A DNA stretch of 64,000 nt from Microcoleus sp. bin38.metabat.b11b12b14.051 (GTDB taxonomy: Bacteria; Cyanobacteriota; Cyanobacteriia; Cyanobacteriales; Microcoleaceae): the NCBI RefSeq assembly GCF_013299165.1, contig NZ_JAAFKD010000010.1, positions 146,818 through 210,817 on the forward strand. Reading direction: 5' to 3'. The translations under genes and the position numbers were made by a program. Shown piece by piece: positions 1 to 8,200 of the stretch (positions are counted from its first letter, which is position 1; each line of letters starts with the position of its first letter). The notes beneath the pieces are model-generated. The model was not told where the DNA came from. It ran no database searches and saw only the letters and a program-made list of their open reading frames with translations.

Positions 1-1
1 T

Positions 2-1206
2 ATGTATTATTCCTCTAATATTAATGCTCAGATGCGGAAACTTTATCAATATTTATCGAAAAAAATCGAATATATGCAGCAATAGAAGCCGAAAAACCTG
101 GCTATGGTGGAATTAGTTACATAGCCAGAATTTTCGCATTAGACAGGAATACAATAGCCAAAGGCATTAAGGAATTAAAAACTGAATCAAATACTACTTT
201 TAATCAACACAGAATTCGTCAAAAAGGAGGAGGAAGAAAAACTAGCGATTCTCAGATACCTGGTTTGAATGAAACTTTTTTAGAAGTGTTAAAAAACTAC
301 ACAACCTGCTCCCCAATGAATGAACAGATAAAATAAACTAATCTCACTCAACAAGAAATAGTTGAAGGTCTGAAAGCTCAAGGTATAATAGTTAGTGTGA
401 CGGTTGTTCAAAAGTTATTAAAAAAGCACGGATATGTGAAACGTCAAGCTCAAAAAAAACCAACAACAAAAATTACAAAGAATCGGAATGAACAATTTAA
501 AAATCTGGCTAGGATTAGTAAAGAGTATGAGTTACAGGGAAATCCTATTATTAGTATGGATACCAAAAAAAAGGAATTTATTGGAAATTTATATCGCTCA
601 GGGACTCTGTATACTACCGAAATAGTTACCACGTTTGACCATGACTTTTTTAGTTTGGCTGATGGCAAAGTAGTCCCCGATGGAATTTATGATCTGCAAC
701 ATAACCGAGGATATTTAAGCCTAGGCATCAGTAAAGATACGAGTGAATTTGCTTATAAATCGCTAAAATCATGGTGGATAAATTACGGCATCTCTCTCTA
801 CCCTCAAGCACGTTCAATTTTGATTAAATGTGATGGAGGTGGCAGTAATAATTCTAATCACTATATCTTTAAGTCGGACTTGCAAAAATTAGTGAATGAG
901 CTAAATATAGAAATCAGAATAGCACATTATCCTCCCTATACATCCAAGTATAATCCAATTGAGCATCGCTTATTTCCTCATGTAACGAGAGCTTGTCAAG
1001 GAGTGATTTTTACCAGTGTTGAGTTAGTCAAAAAACTTATGGAAAAAACCCACAAAAAAACGTGAATTTCTGTGGTAGTAAATGTGCTTGATAAAGTTTA
1101 TGAAAGTGGTCGAAAAGTAGCTCAGGGATTTAAGGAAACAATGAAAATTATTTTTGATGAATATTTGCCAAAATGGAATTACCGTGCAGTTCCGATAATT
1201 GAGTAG
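2..1206 (+). pseudogene. ISAzo13-family transposase, decayed
   Basis: Three pieces of one DDE transposase lie in order. The N-terminal piece begins in frame at base 2 (AQMRKLYQYLS) and loses frame in the A-run near 55-65; the remainder reads in another frame (YAAIEAEKPGYGGIS, RQKGGGRK). An in-frame TAA at 334-336 interrupts MNEQIK/TNLTQQEI where I expect a Trp codon, and a TGA at 1063-1065 cuts off a recognisable tail (NVLDKVYESGRK, EYLPKWNYRAVP) that ends at 1206. The acidic catalytic motifs remain: ISMDTKKKE, IKCDGGGSN and YNPIEH. The longest open stretch runs from GTG 397 to 1065 (222 codons). With one frameshift and two stops it cannot make a full transposase, though the middle piece could still be translated. 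The window edge may remove the left terminal repeat, and I see no clear right one. Confidence 0.85.
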
Positions 1207-1406
1207 ATAGTGAAGTTATTAAATTTTCATTCCTTATCTCATTTCTTCTTTCTCAAGGTTGATAACAATTTTATATGGAGATATTCTATCGCGTGGCATC
1301 CCTCGCTGGCGATGCCTTCCGGGCGAAGTCGAAGGGAGGTGATATAAGGATCGAAAATTTTGGTCTAGACCCTCGGGAGGGGGCTTGTATCGGTTTTTGG
1401 GTGGGA

Positions 1407-2222
1407 TCAATGAATAAATTGCAAGTCAGTAGGAAATCTTTCTTCTTCTGGTTCTGGATCGTAAATGTAATCGCAGTCAAAGCGCAGAGCTTGAGAGTGG
1501 CGACTGATGGAAAATCCGCAGTGAGTCACCATTTTTGTAGTAAAAGTTGCCATGACTAACTCAATGAGTTTTCTATAATAAATCCTAGGGGATTGAACGT
1601 AATAAGCGCGTCTGGCAAAAAATATCCTCTCATCTTTCGGTACAATTATACTATTAATTTTGTGTGCGTGTTGAATCGGCTTGATGTAGCTTTCAATAAA
1701 CTGCGACTGATTTTTTTGCAGTCTGGCTAATCTTTCGTGTTGTAACCAGCTCATTTGAAACACAATTTTAATGAATTCAAAGCCCAAAATGTAGTTAAAA
1801 ACATTATTACGTTCTTCTGTGTTCAATACGAAGCGGAGTGCCGATTCTAAATATTGGTCTGTTTCCCGACTGGCTTGTTGAGCTGAGTGGATGTAAAATT
1901 GTTTGATGTAGCTTCTTAAATCAGATTCGTGTAATTCTTTTTTGACTCGAAATCTGATTAAATACTCTTTGACTCGCTGTAGAGTATCTACATCTTCAAA
2001 CATTTTTGAGACTAAGCCATCGGCTGTGTAGTCATCTAAAAATTCGGCTTGCAATTCTGGAGTAGATGCACACAATATGTAGCATAGGGACAAGACGTAG
2101 CGCCTTTGGTTCCAAGGCAAGCTTTCGGCCCAAGCCTTAACTTCTACAGGCAGTTTTTCCAGGACGGTATCTGTATCGGGACGTTGAGAAAGGTCGGCAT
2201 CTTTATATTTTTGTTTAATCAT
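1407..2222 (-). CDS. Conserved cyanobacterial hypothetical protein (271 aa)
   Basis: Soluble protein, mostly predicted helix and rich in charged and aromatic residues, with an acidic tail (DPEPEEERFP). There is no signal peptide, membrane segment, P-loop or metal motif that I can recognise. The start MIKQKYKDADLSQRP looks natural because it is the first Met and the hydrophilic N-terminus follows directly. Segments such as WNQRRYVLSLCYILCAS and LRSYIKQFYIHSAQQ look like conserved helices, and I have the impression of a cyanobacteria-restricted family of this length, but I cannot name a function. It stands alone: a dead transposase lies downstream and a 320-base gap upstream. Confidence 0.7.
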   Translation of the reverse strand: MIKQKYKDADLSQRPDTDTVLEKLPVEVKAWAESLPWNQRRYVLSLCYILCASTPELQAEFLDDYTADGLVSKMFEDVDTLQRVKEYLIRFRVKKELHESDLRSYIKQFYIHSAQQASRETDQYLESALRFVLNTEERNNVFNYILGFEFIKIVFQMSWLQHERLARLQKNQSQFIESYIKPIQHAHKINSIIVPKDERIFFARRAYYVQSPRIYYRKLIELVMATFTTKMVTHCGFSISRHSQALRFDCDYIYDPEPEEERFPTDLQFIH

Positions 2223-2542
2223 TGCCTGAAACCTGATTTTACTAAATTGACCGGATAATATATTTCAGGGAAGTAAGATGGTAAAGTAGAGGCCGACAGT
2301 TGCCAGTTATATTTCTTTTTTGAATCAGTCTTAAGATACATGATGTACGGGGCACAGGACGTGATCTCTCTCACACTTTTGCGAACTTGGCATCACAACT
2401 GCGAGCTTTAAATATCACATTTTGGCGCCGCGAGTGTCACGCGCAAGACTTATTTATATAACTGTGGTAAGGCGAGGTTGGGTTGATGATATAGCAAGGG
2501 TGATTCATAACTTTTTGTTAGTGATGATTGCTGAGGTAAATC
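2223..2542. other. Intergenic gap, no gene seen
   Basis: Upstream region shared by two divergent genes (271-aa protein on minus, 104-aa protein on plus). Neither strand has a credible reading frame. It should hold both promoters, but I could not pick out a convincing -35/-10 pair. Confidence 0.5.
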
Positions 2543-2857
2543 ATGAGCTCCACTACAAGTATTTTTCCTAAAAATCGGTACCAAGACTTAAGTGTTACTG
2601 ATCTCCTAGTTCAGCCAGTCCGACAGTGGCTAGATAGCATCGCAGTAGGCGATCGGCAAGCAGCACGGTTGTTGTGCCAACTTATACCCGCACAGTGTCC
2701 TTTTGAGAGAGATATCCAGCTATGGGGACACCATCTTTTGCTCATACCGCCGATGTCCAAGCTAAATCTTGTGTATAAGGAATTAGTGGGGTTGCGTTTT
2801 CGATCGCTCTGGTTTTTGGCTGACGTATGTGGGGAAGATGTAACGCCCTACTGCTAG
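2543..2857 (+). CDS. Small protein with Mo-dependent nitrogenase C-terminal-like domain
   Basis: 104-residue protein. The C-terminal half (PPMSKLNLVYKELVGLRF, then LADVCGEDVTPYC) matches what I know of the Mo-nitrogenase C-terminal family (Pfam Mo-nitro_C), which occurs as small stand-alone proteins in many cyanobacteria, including ones without nitrogenase. Despite the name, its role is not established and no nif gene lies nearby, so nitrogen fixation should not be inferred. The ATG at 2543 is preceded by TGAGG at 2532-2536, six bases upstream, which supports this start. It lacks a signal peptide. Confidence 0.75.
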   Translation: MSSTTSIFPKNRYQDLSVTDLLVQPVRQWLDSIAVGDRQAARLLCQLIPAQCPFERDIQLWGHHLLLIPPMSKLNLVYKELVGLRFRSLWFLADVCGEDVTPYC

Positions 2858-2860
2858 TAC

Positions 2861-3022
2861 AGGGGTGTCATACCTCGATCGCCCGTTGAGCTGATTTTTT
2901 TAGCTGGTGCATCGCTTTGTTAGTTGTTCGCTCCGTCAATGTAAATCGAGGGGTGCCATACCTCGATCGCCCATCGATCTCTATTTTTTAGCTGGTGCAT
3001 CGCTTTGTTAGTTGTTCGCTCC
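2861..3022. repeat. Two direct copies of a 74-bp repeat
   Basis: Copies at 2861-2934 and 2949-3022, each running from AGGGGTG(T/C)CATACCTC to GTTAGTTGTTCGCTCC and carrying a HIP1-like CGATCGCCC. They differ mainly in the middle (GTTGAGCTGA versus ATCGATCTCT). The pair lies just downstream of the 104-aa gene. Function unknown. Confidence 0.8.
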
Positions 3023-3065
3023 TTAATTTGTGTCGTTATCGTTGATAATAGTTGATAATATCAGT

Positions 3066-3093
3066 GGATGCCTCTAGAGCGGAGGGGGCATCC
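3066..3093. terminator. Short hairpin GGATGCC/GGCATCC
   Basis: A 7-bp perfect stem closes a G-rich loop in the gap between the 74-bp repeats and the HD-domain gene. It is not followed by a T-run, so a role as an intrinsic terminator is only possible. Confidence 0.25.
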
Positions 3094-3191
3094 ATTATGG
3101 CTGTTAAATCAACAATAACATCAAACTGTAGCAGCCGACAGCATAAATATAAAAATAATTTAATAAGCTACTTTGGCTCAGGAAAGTGAAT

Positions 3192-4055
3192 ATGTTTAAC
3201 GCAACTGAACTGTTAATTAACGATTTTGTAAATCGGCTGATTGAAGGCTACCGCCACACCTACGGCGGGTTCAAATCAGACTATGGCGAGATTATTGCTT
3301 GGGTAGCCGATATGGCTTTGGAAAATATTGCGAATAGCGATGCTCTTTACCACAATGTGGAACATACTATTTTAGTGACCTTAGTGGGACAAGAAATTCT
3401 GCGCGGGAAGCACATCCGCGAGGGCGGTGTTTCCTGCGAACATTGGCTGCACTTTCACATTGCTTTGTTGTGCCACGATATCGGATATGTTAAGGGCGTT
3501 TGTCTGCAAGATCGAACAGATTTGGGACTGTATGCGACGGGAATATGCAACACAAAAATAAACCTGCCTCGGGGAGCGACGGATGCGGCTTTGACGCCTT
3601 ATCATGTCGATCGCGGAAAAATGTTTGTTGAAGAGCGTTTTGGTAGTCACAGACTGATTGATGCCGACTTGGTGAAGCGGAATATTGAGTTAACTCGTTT
3701 CCCGGTTCCTCGGGATGAAGACTATCAAGATACTGTGAATTATCCGGGTTTGGTGCGGGCGGCGGATTTAATCGGTCAGTTGAGCGATCCGCGATATTTG
3801 CAAAAGGTTTCTGGGCTGTTTTACGAGTTTGAGGAGACTGGTCAAAATCAGGTTTTGGGGTATAAAAATCCGGCGGATTTGCGGGAGGGGTATCCTAAGT
3901 TTTATTGGAATGTGGTTTATCGGTATGTCAAGGATGCGATCGGCTATTTGGAACTGACGCAGCAGGGGAAACAAATTGTAGCTAATTTAAGTGCAAATGT
4001 GTTCCGGGTGGAGCATTCTGAGGGGGGAGTTGAGGAGGTGGCTGTAGTTCGTTAG
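3192..4055 (+). CDS. HD-domain phosphohydrolase
   Basis: 287-residue soluble protein of the HD superfamily (metal-dependent phosphohydrolases acting on phosphoesters or nucleotides). The metal-binding pattern is visible: His residues in ALYHNVEHT near residues 53-59, and the HD pair in FHIALLCHDIGYVKG near 88-102. Substrate cannot be read from sequence; there is no GGDEF, PAS or REC partner domain and no HD-GYP signature. An in-frame GTG lies at 3186, but AGGAA at 3180-3184 is spaced correctly for ATG 3192 and too close to the GTG, so ATG 3192 is preferred. Monocistronic by spacing, followed by a repeat cluster. Confidence 0.8.
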   Translation: MFNATELLINDFVNRLIEGYRHTYGGFKSDYGEIIAWVADMALENIANSDALYHNVEHTILVTLVGQEILRGKHIREGGVSCEHWLHFHIALLCHDIGYVKGVCLQDRTDLGLYATGICNTKINLPRGATDAALTPYHVDRGKMFVEERFGSHRLIDADLVKRNIELTRFPVPRDEDYQDTVNYPGLVRAADLIGQLSDPRYLQKVSGLFYEFEETGQNQVLGYKNPADLREGYPKFYWNVVYRYVKDAIGYLELTQQGKQIVANLSANVFRVEHSEGGVEEVAVVR

Positions 4056-4069
4056 GGTTTAGTTTCTTT

Positions 4070-4510
4070 CTCAGGCGGGGCACCAGAAACCGGGTTTTTC
4101 AGTCAACTATCCCATCACAACTTTTAATCTCAGCAAAAAACCCGGTTTCTTTCCTAGGTGGAGCACCAGAAACCGGGTTTTTCAGTCAACTATCCCATCA
4201 CAACTTTTAATCTCATACCAATTTTCAGAAGTCATGCAACAGTAGCCGTAGGGTGCGGATACATCGACAATCCTCAATCAAGAGCCACAATCTAATAGCG
4301 ACGCACCTGCTCCATCGAGAGCTGAGGAATCAACCCTCCATTTCACTCCGCCTAACATTTTTGTCTTAAGCAAGCTTTTTTATCAATGGTATCAGCAAAA
4401 AAACCCGGTTTCTTTCCTAGGCGGGACACCAGAAACCTGGTTTTTTAGTCAACTATCCCATCACAGCTTTTAATCTCAGCAAAAAACCCGGTTTCTTTGC
4501 TACGCGGGCG
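4070..4510. repeat. AACCCGGTTTCT repeat cluster, three direct units
   Basis: A unit of about 90 bases (CACCAGAAACCGGGTTTTTC ... TCAACTATCCCATCACA ... CTTTTAATCTCAGC ... AACCCGGTTTCTTT) occurs three times, starting near 4080, 4150 and 4425. Each unit holds inverted AAACCGGGTTT/AAACCCGGTTT motifs able to pair. The second unit is split by the element at 4215-4392. Single copies of the same palindrome recur in the window at about 34365, 54665, 54722 and 63978. Confidence 0.85.
4215..4392. mobile_element. MITE-like insertion of the GTAGGGTGCG family
   Basis: 178 bases bounded by ATACCAATT and CAATGGTAT (imperfect inverted ends) and lying inside a repeat unit. The undisturbed neighbouring copy reads CTTTTAATCTCAGC, while here CTTTTAATCTC and CAGC are pushed apart, which marks the insertion borders to within one or two bases. 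The inside carries GTAGGGTGCG and GCGACGCACCTG in opposite orientations. Related internal sequence occurs at 16517-16700 and 48079-48235. No coding capacity, so mobilisation would have to be in trans. Confidence 0.65.
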
Positions 4511-4531
4511 GCCAGAAATTCCTGATAAAAT

Positions 4532-5536
4532 TCAGCAATCCTGTTGATATTGAAGCGCTAAATCTTCGATGAGTTCAACCATTGCGCGAACCATCGGCAT
4601 TTTAGTGAGAATTTCGACCCAATACCATTGTCCATTGGGATTTAGTTCGATAAAATAAAGCGTATCGTCATCGTCGCGAATGATGTCGAATGCACCAAAA
4701 TTCAAGCCGAAATCGTCAAGCATTTGATGGAGTTTGTTGAGGTAATCTATTGGTAGTTGATCGGGTACGTGAACGAGTTTGTCTGGTTCGGTGACGCGCC
4801 AATCCAAGGTCACATCTGCATCGTTGGTATGTTCGGCATCAATGCGACAAACAAAACTTTGCTTACCAATTAATGTAACGCGATACTCTGCCTTCTTTTG
4901 AATGCGTTTTTGAATGAAAACAGGTGCCAATCGAATGCTCTCTCGAAATTCCTCAAGTGTTTCGACATCAATGGGGCGAGTATAACAAGCATACTGCTTG
5001 TCATCATGTAAAAAACCAGAGTAGCGCATCGGTTTGACAATGCACTTTCCCTGTTCTGTCACAAAGTTGCAAGCAGCATCGTAGGAATTTGTGACGAGTG
5101 TAGGAGGGATAGTAATTCCCAGTTTTTTAGCAATTGGAATTTGGTTGATGCGATGGGATGGCAATCTAATTTTGTAGTAGTTATTGACCCACTTTGCTTT
5201 AGGATATAAGCCAGACAGAGAGTACATCAAAGATTCTGTTTCTTCTTGACAATACTTGATTGCCCAAGCATCATCAACTTCGGGAAATACTTGATAGTCG
5301 TTAGGTTTGCGCCACCAGATTACGCCGATTTCTTGAGCTTCTTTCAAGGAGTCTTCAAAAGACAAAAAACTTTGACTGGGATTGCCAGAAGCTTGCCATG
5401 AGTAAGCATATTTGCTTTTTTGAATAAAACTTTCTGAATTCAATCGAATTGCTCGAATATTTGATTTTTGCAATTCGCTGATAACGACATCCGCATGAAT
5501 GTCAGTCTCGGATGTCACGATTAAAAGGTTATTCAT
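4532..5536 (-). CDS. ATP-grasp ligase, MvdD/graspetide-maturase type
   Basis: 334-residue enzyme from ATG 5536 (MNNLLIVTSETDIHADVV), the start that matches how this family begins; the frame stays open for 23 more codons upstream. ATP-grasp peptide maturases form omega-ester or omega-amide links between Ser/Thr/Lys and Asp/Glu side chains of a precursor peptide. Visible features: N-terminal pre-ATP-grasp segment with VIWWRKPNDYQ near residue 75, ATP-binding strand KCIVKPMRYSG near 180, and metal/nucleotide motif FGAFDIIRDDDD followed by FIELNPNGQWYWVE near 285-315. The candidate precursor gene lies 112 bases upstream on the same strand. No transporter or protease gene is adjacent. Gene assignment is firm; the graspetide role rests on family and neighbour. 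Confidence 0.85.
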   Translation of the reverse strand: MNNLLIVTSETDIHADVVISELQKSNIRAIRLNSESFIQKSKYAYSWQASGNPSQSFLSFEDSLKEAQEIGVIWWRKPNDYQVFPEVDDAWAIKYCQEETESLMYSLSGLYPKAKWVNNYYKIRLPSHRINQIPIAKKLGITIPPTLVTNSYDAACNFVTEQGKCIVKPMRYSGFLHDDKQYACYTRPIDVETLEEFRESIRLAPVFIQKRIQKKAEYRVTLIGKQSFVCRIDAEHTNDADVTLDWRVTEPDKLVHVPDQLPIDYLNKLHQMLDDFGLNFGAFDIIRDDDDTLYFIELNPNGQWYWVEILTKMPMVRAMVELIEDLALQYQQDC

Positions 5537-5648
5537 AACTAAATCTTTTGAAATAATGTTGACAGTGAAAGACCTATAATGCAAAAATTCATACAGGTCT
5601 TTCAAGAAAAAAAAGGGCTATCGAATTATCTGTTAGTAATTCAAAATT

Positions 5649-5879
5649 CTAGTCGTCCTCTTGTGTGTCGTCATCGGATGTTGTAAAAGGCCAAGTACCT
5701 TCTGTACTGGAAGAACTCCGAGTACACCAGGAGCCGCTCATGGAGGTGATGTTGGAGGTCTGTGTGCTGGGATCGTAGCTAAACGTTTCCTCAACGGAGA
5801 TGCCGTACTTGGGCAAGATGCTCAGGTGCATCATCAAAGGATTTGCTTTTTTGTCGAGAGCGAGTTGGGTAGTCGTCAT
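5649..5879 (-). CDS. Putative graspetide (ATP-grasp target RiPP) precursor
   Basis: 76-residue peptide directly upstream of the ATP-grasp gene on the same strand. The first half is leader-like and contains FSYDPSTQTSN, resembling the YDPxTQ element of the ATP-grasp-target RiPP family (as I recall TIGR04186). The second half is a plausible core: very rich in Ser/Thr (CTRSSSSTEG, WPFTTS) and ending in a run of acidic residues (SDDDTQEDD), the two side-chain classes that graspetide ligases join. There is one Cys (SWCTR). No signal peptide or membrane helix is seen. Start ATG 5879 gives MTTTQLALDKKAN. The exact leader/core boundary and crosslink pattern cannot be read from one sequence. Confidence 0.75.
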   Translation of the reverse strand: MTTTQLALDKKANPLMMHLSILPKYGISVEETFSYDPSTQTSNITSMSGSWCTRSSSSTEGTWPFTTSDDDTQEDD

Positions 5880-6078
5880 AAGTTAGTTTCTTTGAGCGAT
5901 TGTTTCACTTTCACAATGCTACAGTTGAATAATAAATTTGTATAGTCGAAAAAGGTCGGATAAAGTCGTATAATATAAAAAGTTTTGATAAAGCTTTAAT
6001 CGTTTTTGTATTCAAGGCGAAAATAGTCGGATCTAGACGGTTTTAGTTCGATCGCTCGGATATTGTGAGGAGGCGCGG

Positions 6079-6561
6079 GTGAACGTTAAGGAAGCACTGG
6101 CTTTTGCGGATGAAGTTGTCTTTGCGAAAACTGGCAAGCATTTAGATGATATGCAAGTTGGTGTGATTGAGGGCGTTTTGAAGCGGCAAAAGTACGGCGA
6201 TATTGCCCAAGCGCTGAATTGTACTGAGGGTTATGCTAAAGATGTGGGCTACGAGCTATGGCAGTTGTTCTCTGATTCTTTTGGAGAAGAGGTTAATAAG
6301 TTAAATTTGCGATCGGCGTTGATTCGGAAGTCGATGATTAGCAATGTTACTGGCGGCGTTATTAATGGCCATCATAATGTAATCGGCTCGGTGAATATCT
6401 GCAAGTCATCTGAAGAGTCGCCTGAGTTTTTGCGGGGAAAGCAGCAGGCGAAAATTGAGGCGATTGCTCGCTTGCAAGCAATAGGATTGAGTGATGAGCA
6501 AATCGTGCAATGTTTGGATCTGACGCTAGAAGAGATTCGACAAGTCGATTTGACAGAATAA
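6079..6561 (+). CDS. Helical HTH-type protein resembling N-terminal modules of conflict-system ATPases
   Basis: 160 residues starting at GTG 6079, with GAGGAGG at 6067-6073 fixing the start. Residues 1-85 (NVKEALAFADEVVFAKTGKH, YGDIAQALNCTEGYAKDVG, ELWQLFSDSFGEEV) resemble the HTH-like domain that in cyanobacteria sits in front of NACHT, AAA or vWA-MoxR-associated (vMAP) proteins. Here it stands alone and is followed by VTGGVINGHHNVIGSV and a C-terminal helical piece (LQAIGLSDEQIVQCLDL) resembling the tail helices of Rpn nucleases such as the neighbour at 6969. It could be a regulator or adaptor, or the remnant of a larger protein. The family link is from memory and needs a profile search. 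Confidence 0.6.
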   Translation: MNVKEALAFADEVVFAKTGKHLDDMQVGVIEGVLKRQKYGDIAQALNCTEGYAKDVGYELWQLFSDSFGEEVNKLNLRSALIRKSMISNVTGGVINGHHNVIGSVNICKSSEESPEFLRGKQQAKIEAIARLQAIGLSDEQIVQCLDLTLEEIRQVDLTE

Positions 6562-6660
6562 GTAGGTTGCTCTAATTAAACGTAAAACGCTTTTCTGTTA
6601 GATACCCGAATTCTTTAAGCAGTGGGGTATCTCGGTGTGCTGTTTTTTGAGGAAATCAGC

Positions 6661-6802
6661 TATAACTGAAATCTTGCACCAATGTCAATAAAGGGATTTT
6701 CGATGGGGGAGGGCGGGTTTGCTTAACCTGTCTGCAAGCTTTAAGGCTAATGGCGAACCCGCCCCTACAGCTAATTGAGAATGGTGCAATATCTCAGTTA
6801 TA
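6661..6802. mobile_element. MITE-like element with about 23-bp inverted ends
   Basis: 142 bases bounded by TATAACTGAAATCTTGCACC at the left and the complement of TATAACTGAGATATTGCACC at the right (20 of 23 end positions match). The same 8-mer GAAATCAG stands on both sides (6652-6659 and 6806-6813), though not flush with the ends. Inside is an imperfect palindrome (GGGCGGGTTTGC / GGCGAACCCGCCC). Non-coding. It fills the 400-base gap between the HTH-type gene and the Rpn gene; nothing else is seen there. Confidence 0.65.
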
Positions 6803-6968
6803 ATTGAAATCAGTCAAGACAGCTTAATTTTCAGTTTATGAATTCCCGGTGTGGCGGAACATCGTAAAAAATGACCATCCCCACACAGCTCAGCAAATCT
6901 TTAAATGTTTTGATTGTCCTTGCCAGATAGATTGAGTCATTGCAGCGCTAGGAGAACGAAAAATTACC

Positions 6969-7943
6969 ATGAGATTCATTAACCCCAAAACCGACTTTGC
7001 ATTCAAAAAGATTTTCGGTTCTAACGAAAGCAAACCAATTTTAATCAGCTTTCTGAATGCCATGATTTATCATGGAAATTCCACGATCACCGACTTAGAA
7101 ATTATCGATCCGTATTTACCATCCAAAGTTGCTTATCTCAAAGATTCTTACCTGGATGTTCAAGCAAAACTTGCAGGAGGCCAAATTGTAATTATTGAGA
7201 TGCAAGTTTTAAATGTGGCATCTTTTGCAAAACGAGTTGTATACAATACGGCAAAAGCTTACTCAACTCAACTTTTCCGCGGTCAAGGATACTCTAAATT
7301 AAAATCCGTAATTGCTTTGACAATTACTGACTTTGAAATGTTTGACCATGACCAAGAAGTAATTTCTCACTTTTTGTTCAAGGAGAAAGAACGTTTATTT
7401 GAGTATCCCGATCCAGGAATGGAAATGATATTTATTGAATTGCCGAAATTCAACAAACAATTGGATGAGTTGGCAACTTTGACTGATAAGTGGGTTTATT
7501 TTATGAAAAACGCTCCTAGTTTGGAAGTAGTGCCGTCAACAATGGAGATTGTCTCGGAAATTCAGCAAGCTTTTGCGATTGCTAATGAAACTAACTTGAA
7601 TGCCCAAGAGTTGAAAGATTTAGAAGATCGCGAGAGGTATATTCTGGATCAGCAAGGTGTCTTGCTCAAGGGTATTGAAGAAGGACTTGCACAAGGAATT
7701 CAGCAAGGACTCGCACAAGGCAAACAAGAAGGACTCGCACAAGGCAAACAAGAAGGCAGAGAAGAAGGCAGAGAAGAAGGCAAACAAGAAGGCAAACAAG
7801 AAGGCAGAGAAGAAGGACTCGCGCTAGGAATGCGAGAAAAAGCTCTCGAAATTGCTAGGCAACTTCTCAATGTCCTTGACAATCAAACTATCAGTCAAAC
7901 TACTGGTTTGAGCGTTGAAGATATCCAAAATTTGCGGGAGTAA
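6969..7943 (+). CDS. Rpn-family recombination-promoting nuclease/putative transposase
   Basis: 324 residues of the PD-(D/E)XK Rpn family (TIGR01784-like). The N-terminus MRFINPKTDFAFKKIFGS is the family hallmark; SYLDVQAKLAGGQIVIIEMQ near residues 60-80 carries the nuclease D...ExQ core, followed by AKRVVYNTAKAYSTQL. Relatives are cytosolic DNA endonucleases linked to RecA-independent recombination or phage defence. After residue 225 comes a low-complexity tract of GLAQGKQEG/REEGKQEG units that would form a charged helix and varies in copy number in this family, then the usual tail (ARQLLNVLD ... ISQTTGLSVEDIQNL). The gene appears intact. A hairpin repeat follows its stop. Confidence 0.9.
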   Translation: MRFINPKTDFAFKKIFGSNESKPILISFLNAMIYHGNSTITDLEIIDPYLPSKVAYLKDSYLDVQAKLAGGQIVIIEMQVLNVASFAKRVVYNTAKAYSTQLFRGQGYSKLKSVIALTITDFEMFDHDQEVISHFLFKEKERLFEYPDPGMEMIFIELPKFNKQLDELATLTDKWVYFMKNAPSLEVVPSTMEIVSEIQQAFAIANETNLNAQELKDLEDRERYILDQQGVLLKGIEEGLAQGIQQGLAQGKQEGLAQGKQEGREEGREEGKQEGKQEGREEGLALGMREKALEIARQLLNVLDNQTISQTTGLSVEDIQNLRE

Positions 7944-7951
7944 TAGAACGG

Positions 7952-8051
7952 AAGGACTGAAGTCCTCACTACAAACCACAATCAAATTGGTTTGTAGTGA
8001 GGACTTCAGTCCTCGTCAAACGAGAGAGGACTGAAGTCCTCACTACGAACC
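7952..8051. repeat. GGACTGAAGTCCTCACTAC palindromic repeat cluster
   Basis: Three copies in alternating orientation of GGACTGAAGTCCTCACTAC with a flanking (G)GTTYGTAG arm, able to fold into long hairpins. They lie just after the Rpn stop and could end transcription, but relatives of this repeat are dispersed (24704, 37681, 49314), so it is better seen as a genomic repeat family. Confidence 0.8.
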
Positions 8052-8200
8052 TATAGAGGACTTCGCCATCTGTCTAAAGGAAGATTTTATTCAACGAGTA
8101 AATTACGTATTATGCTGTAAAAGTCAGTCTGAAGGAAAAGCTATCTCCGACTCTCACTCCGAATCACTGACCAATCTTACAATACAAAAAAATAAATCTC

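Noticed and set aside
2543..2857. Nitrogenase-related gene as evidence for nitrogen fixation
   Set aside because: The domain name is misleading: small stand-alone proteins of this type occur in cyanobacteria without nif genes, and none are present here.
3186..3191. GTG as start of the HD-domain gene
   Set aside because: The AGGAA ribosome site is too close to it; ATG 3192 has the proper spacing.
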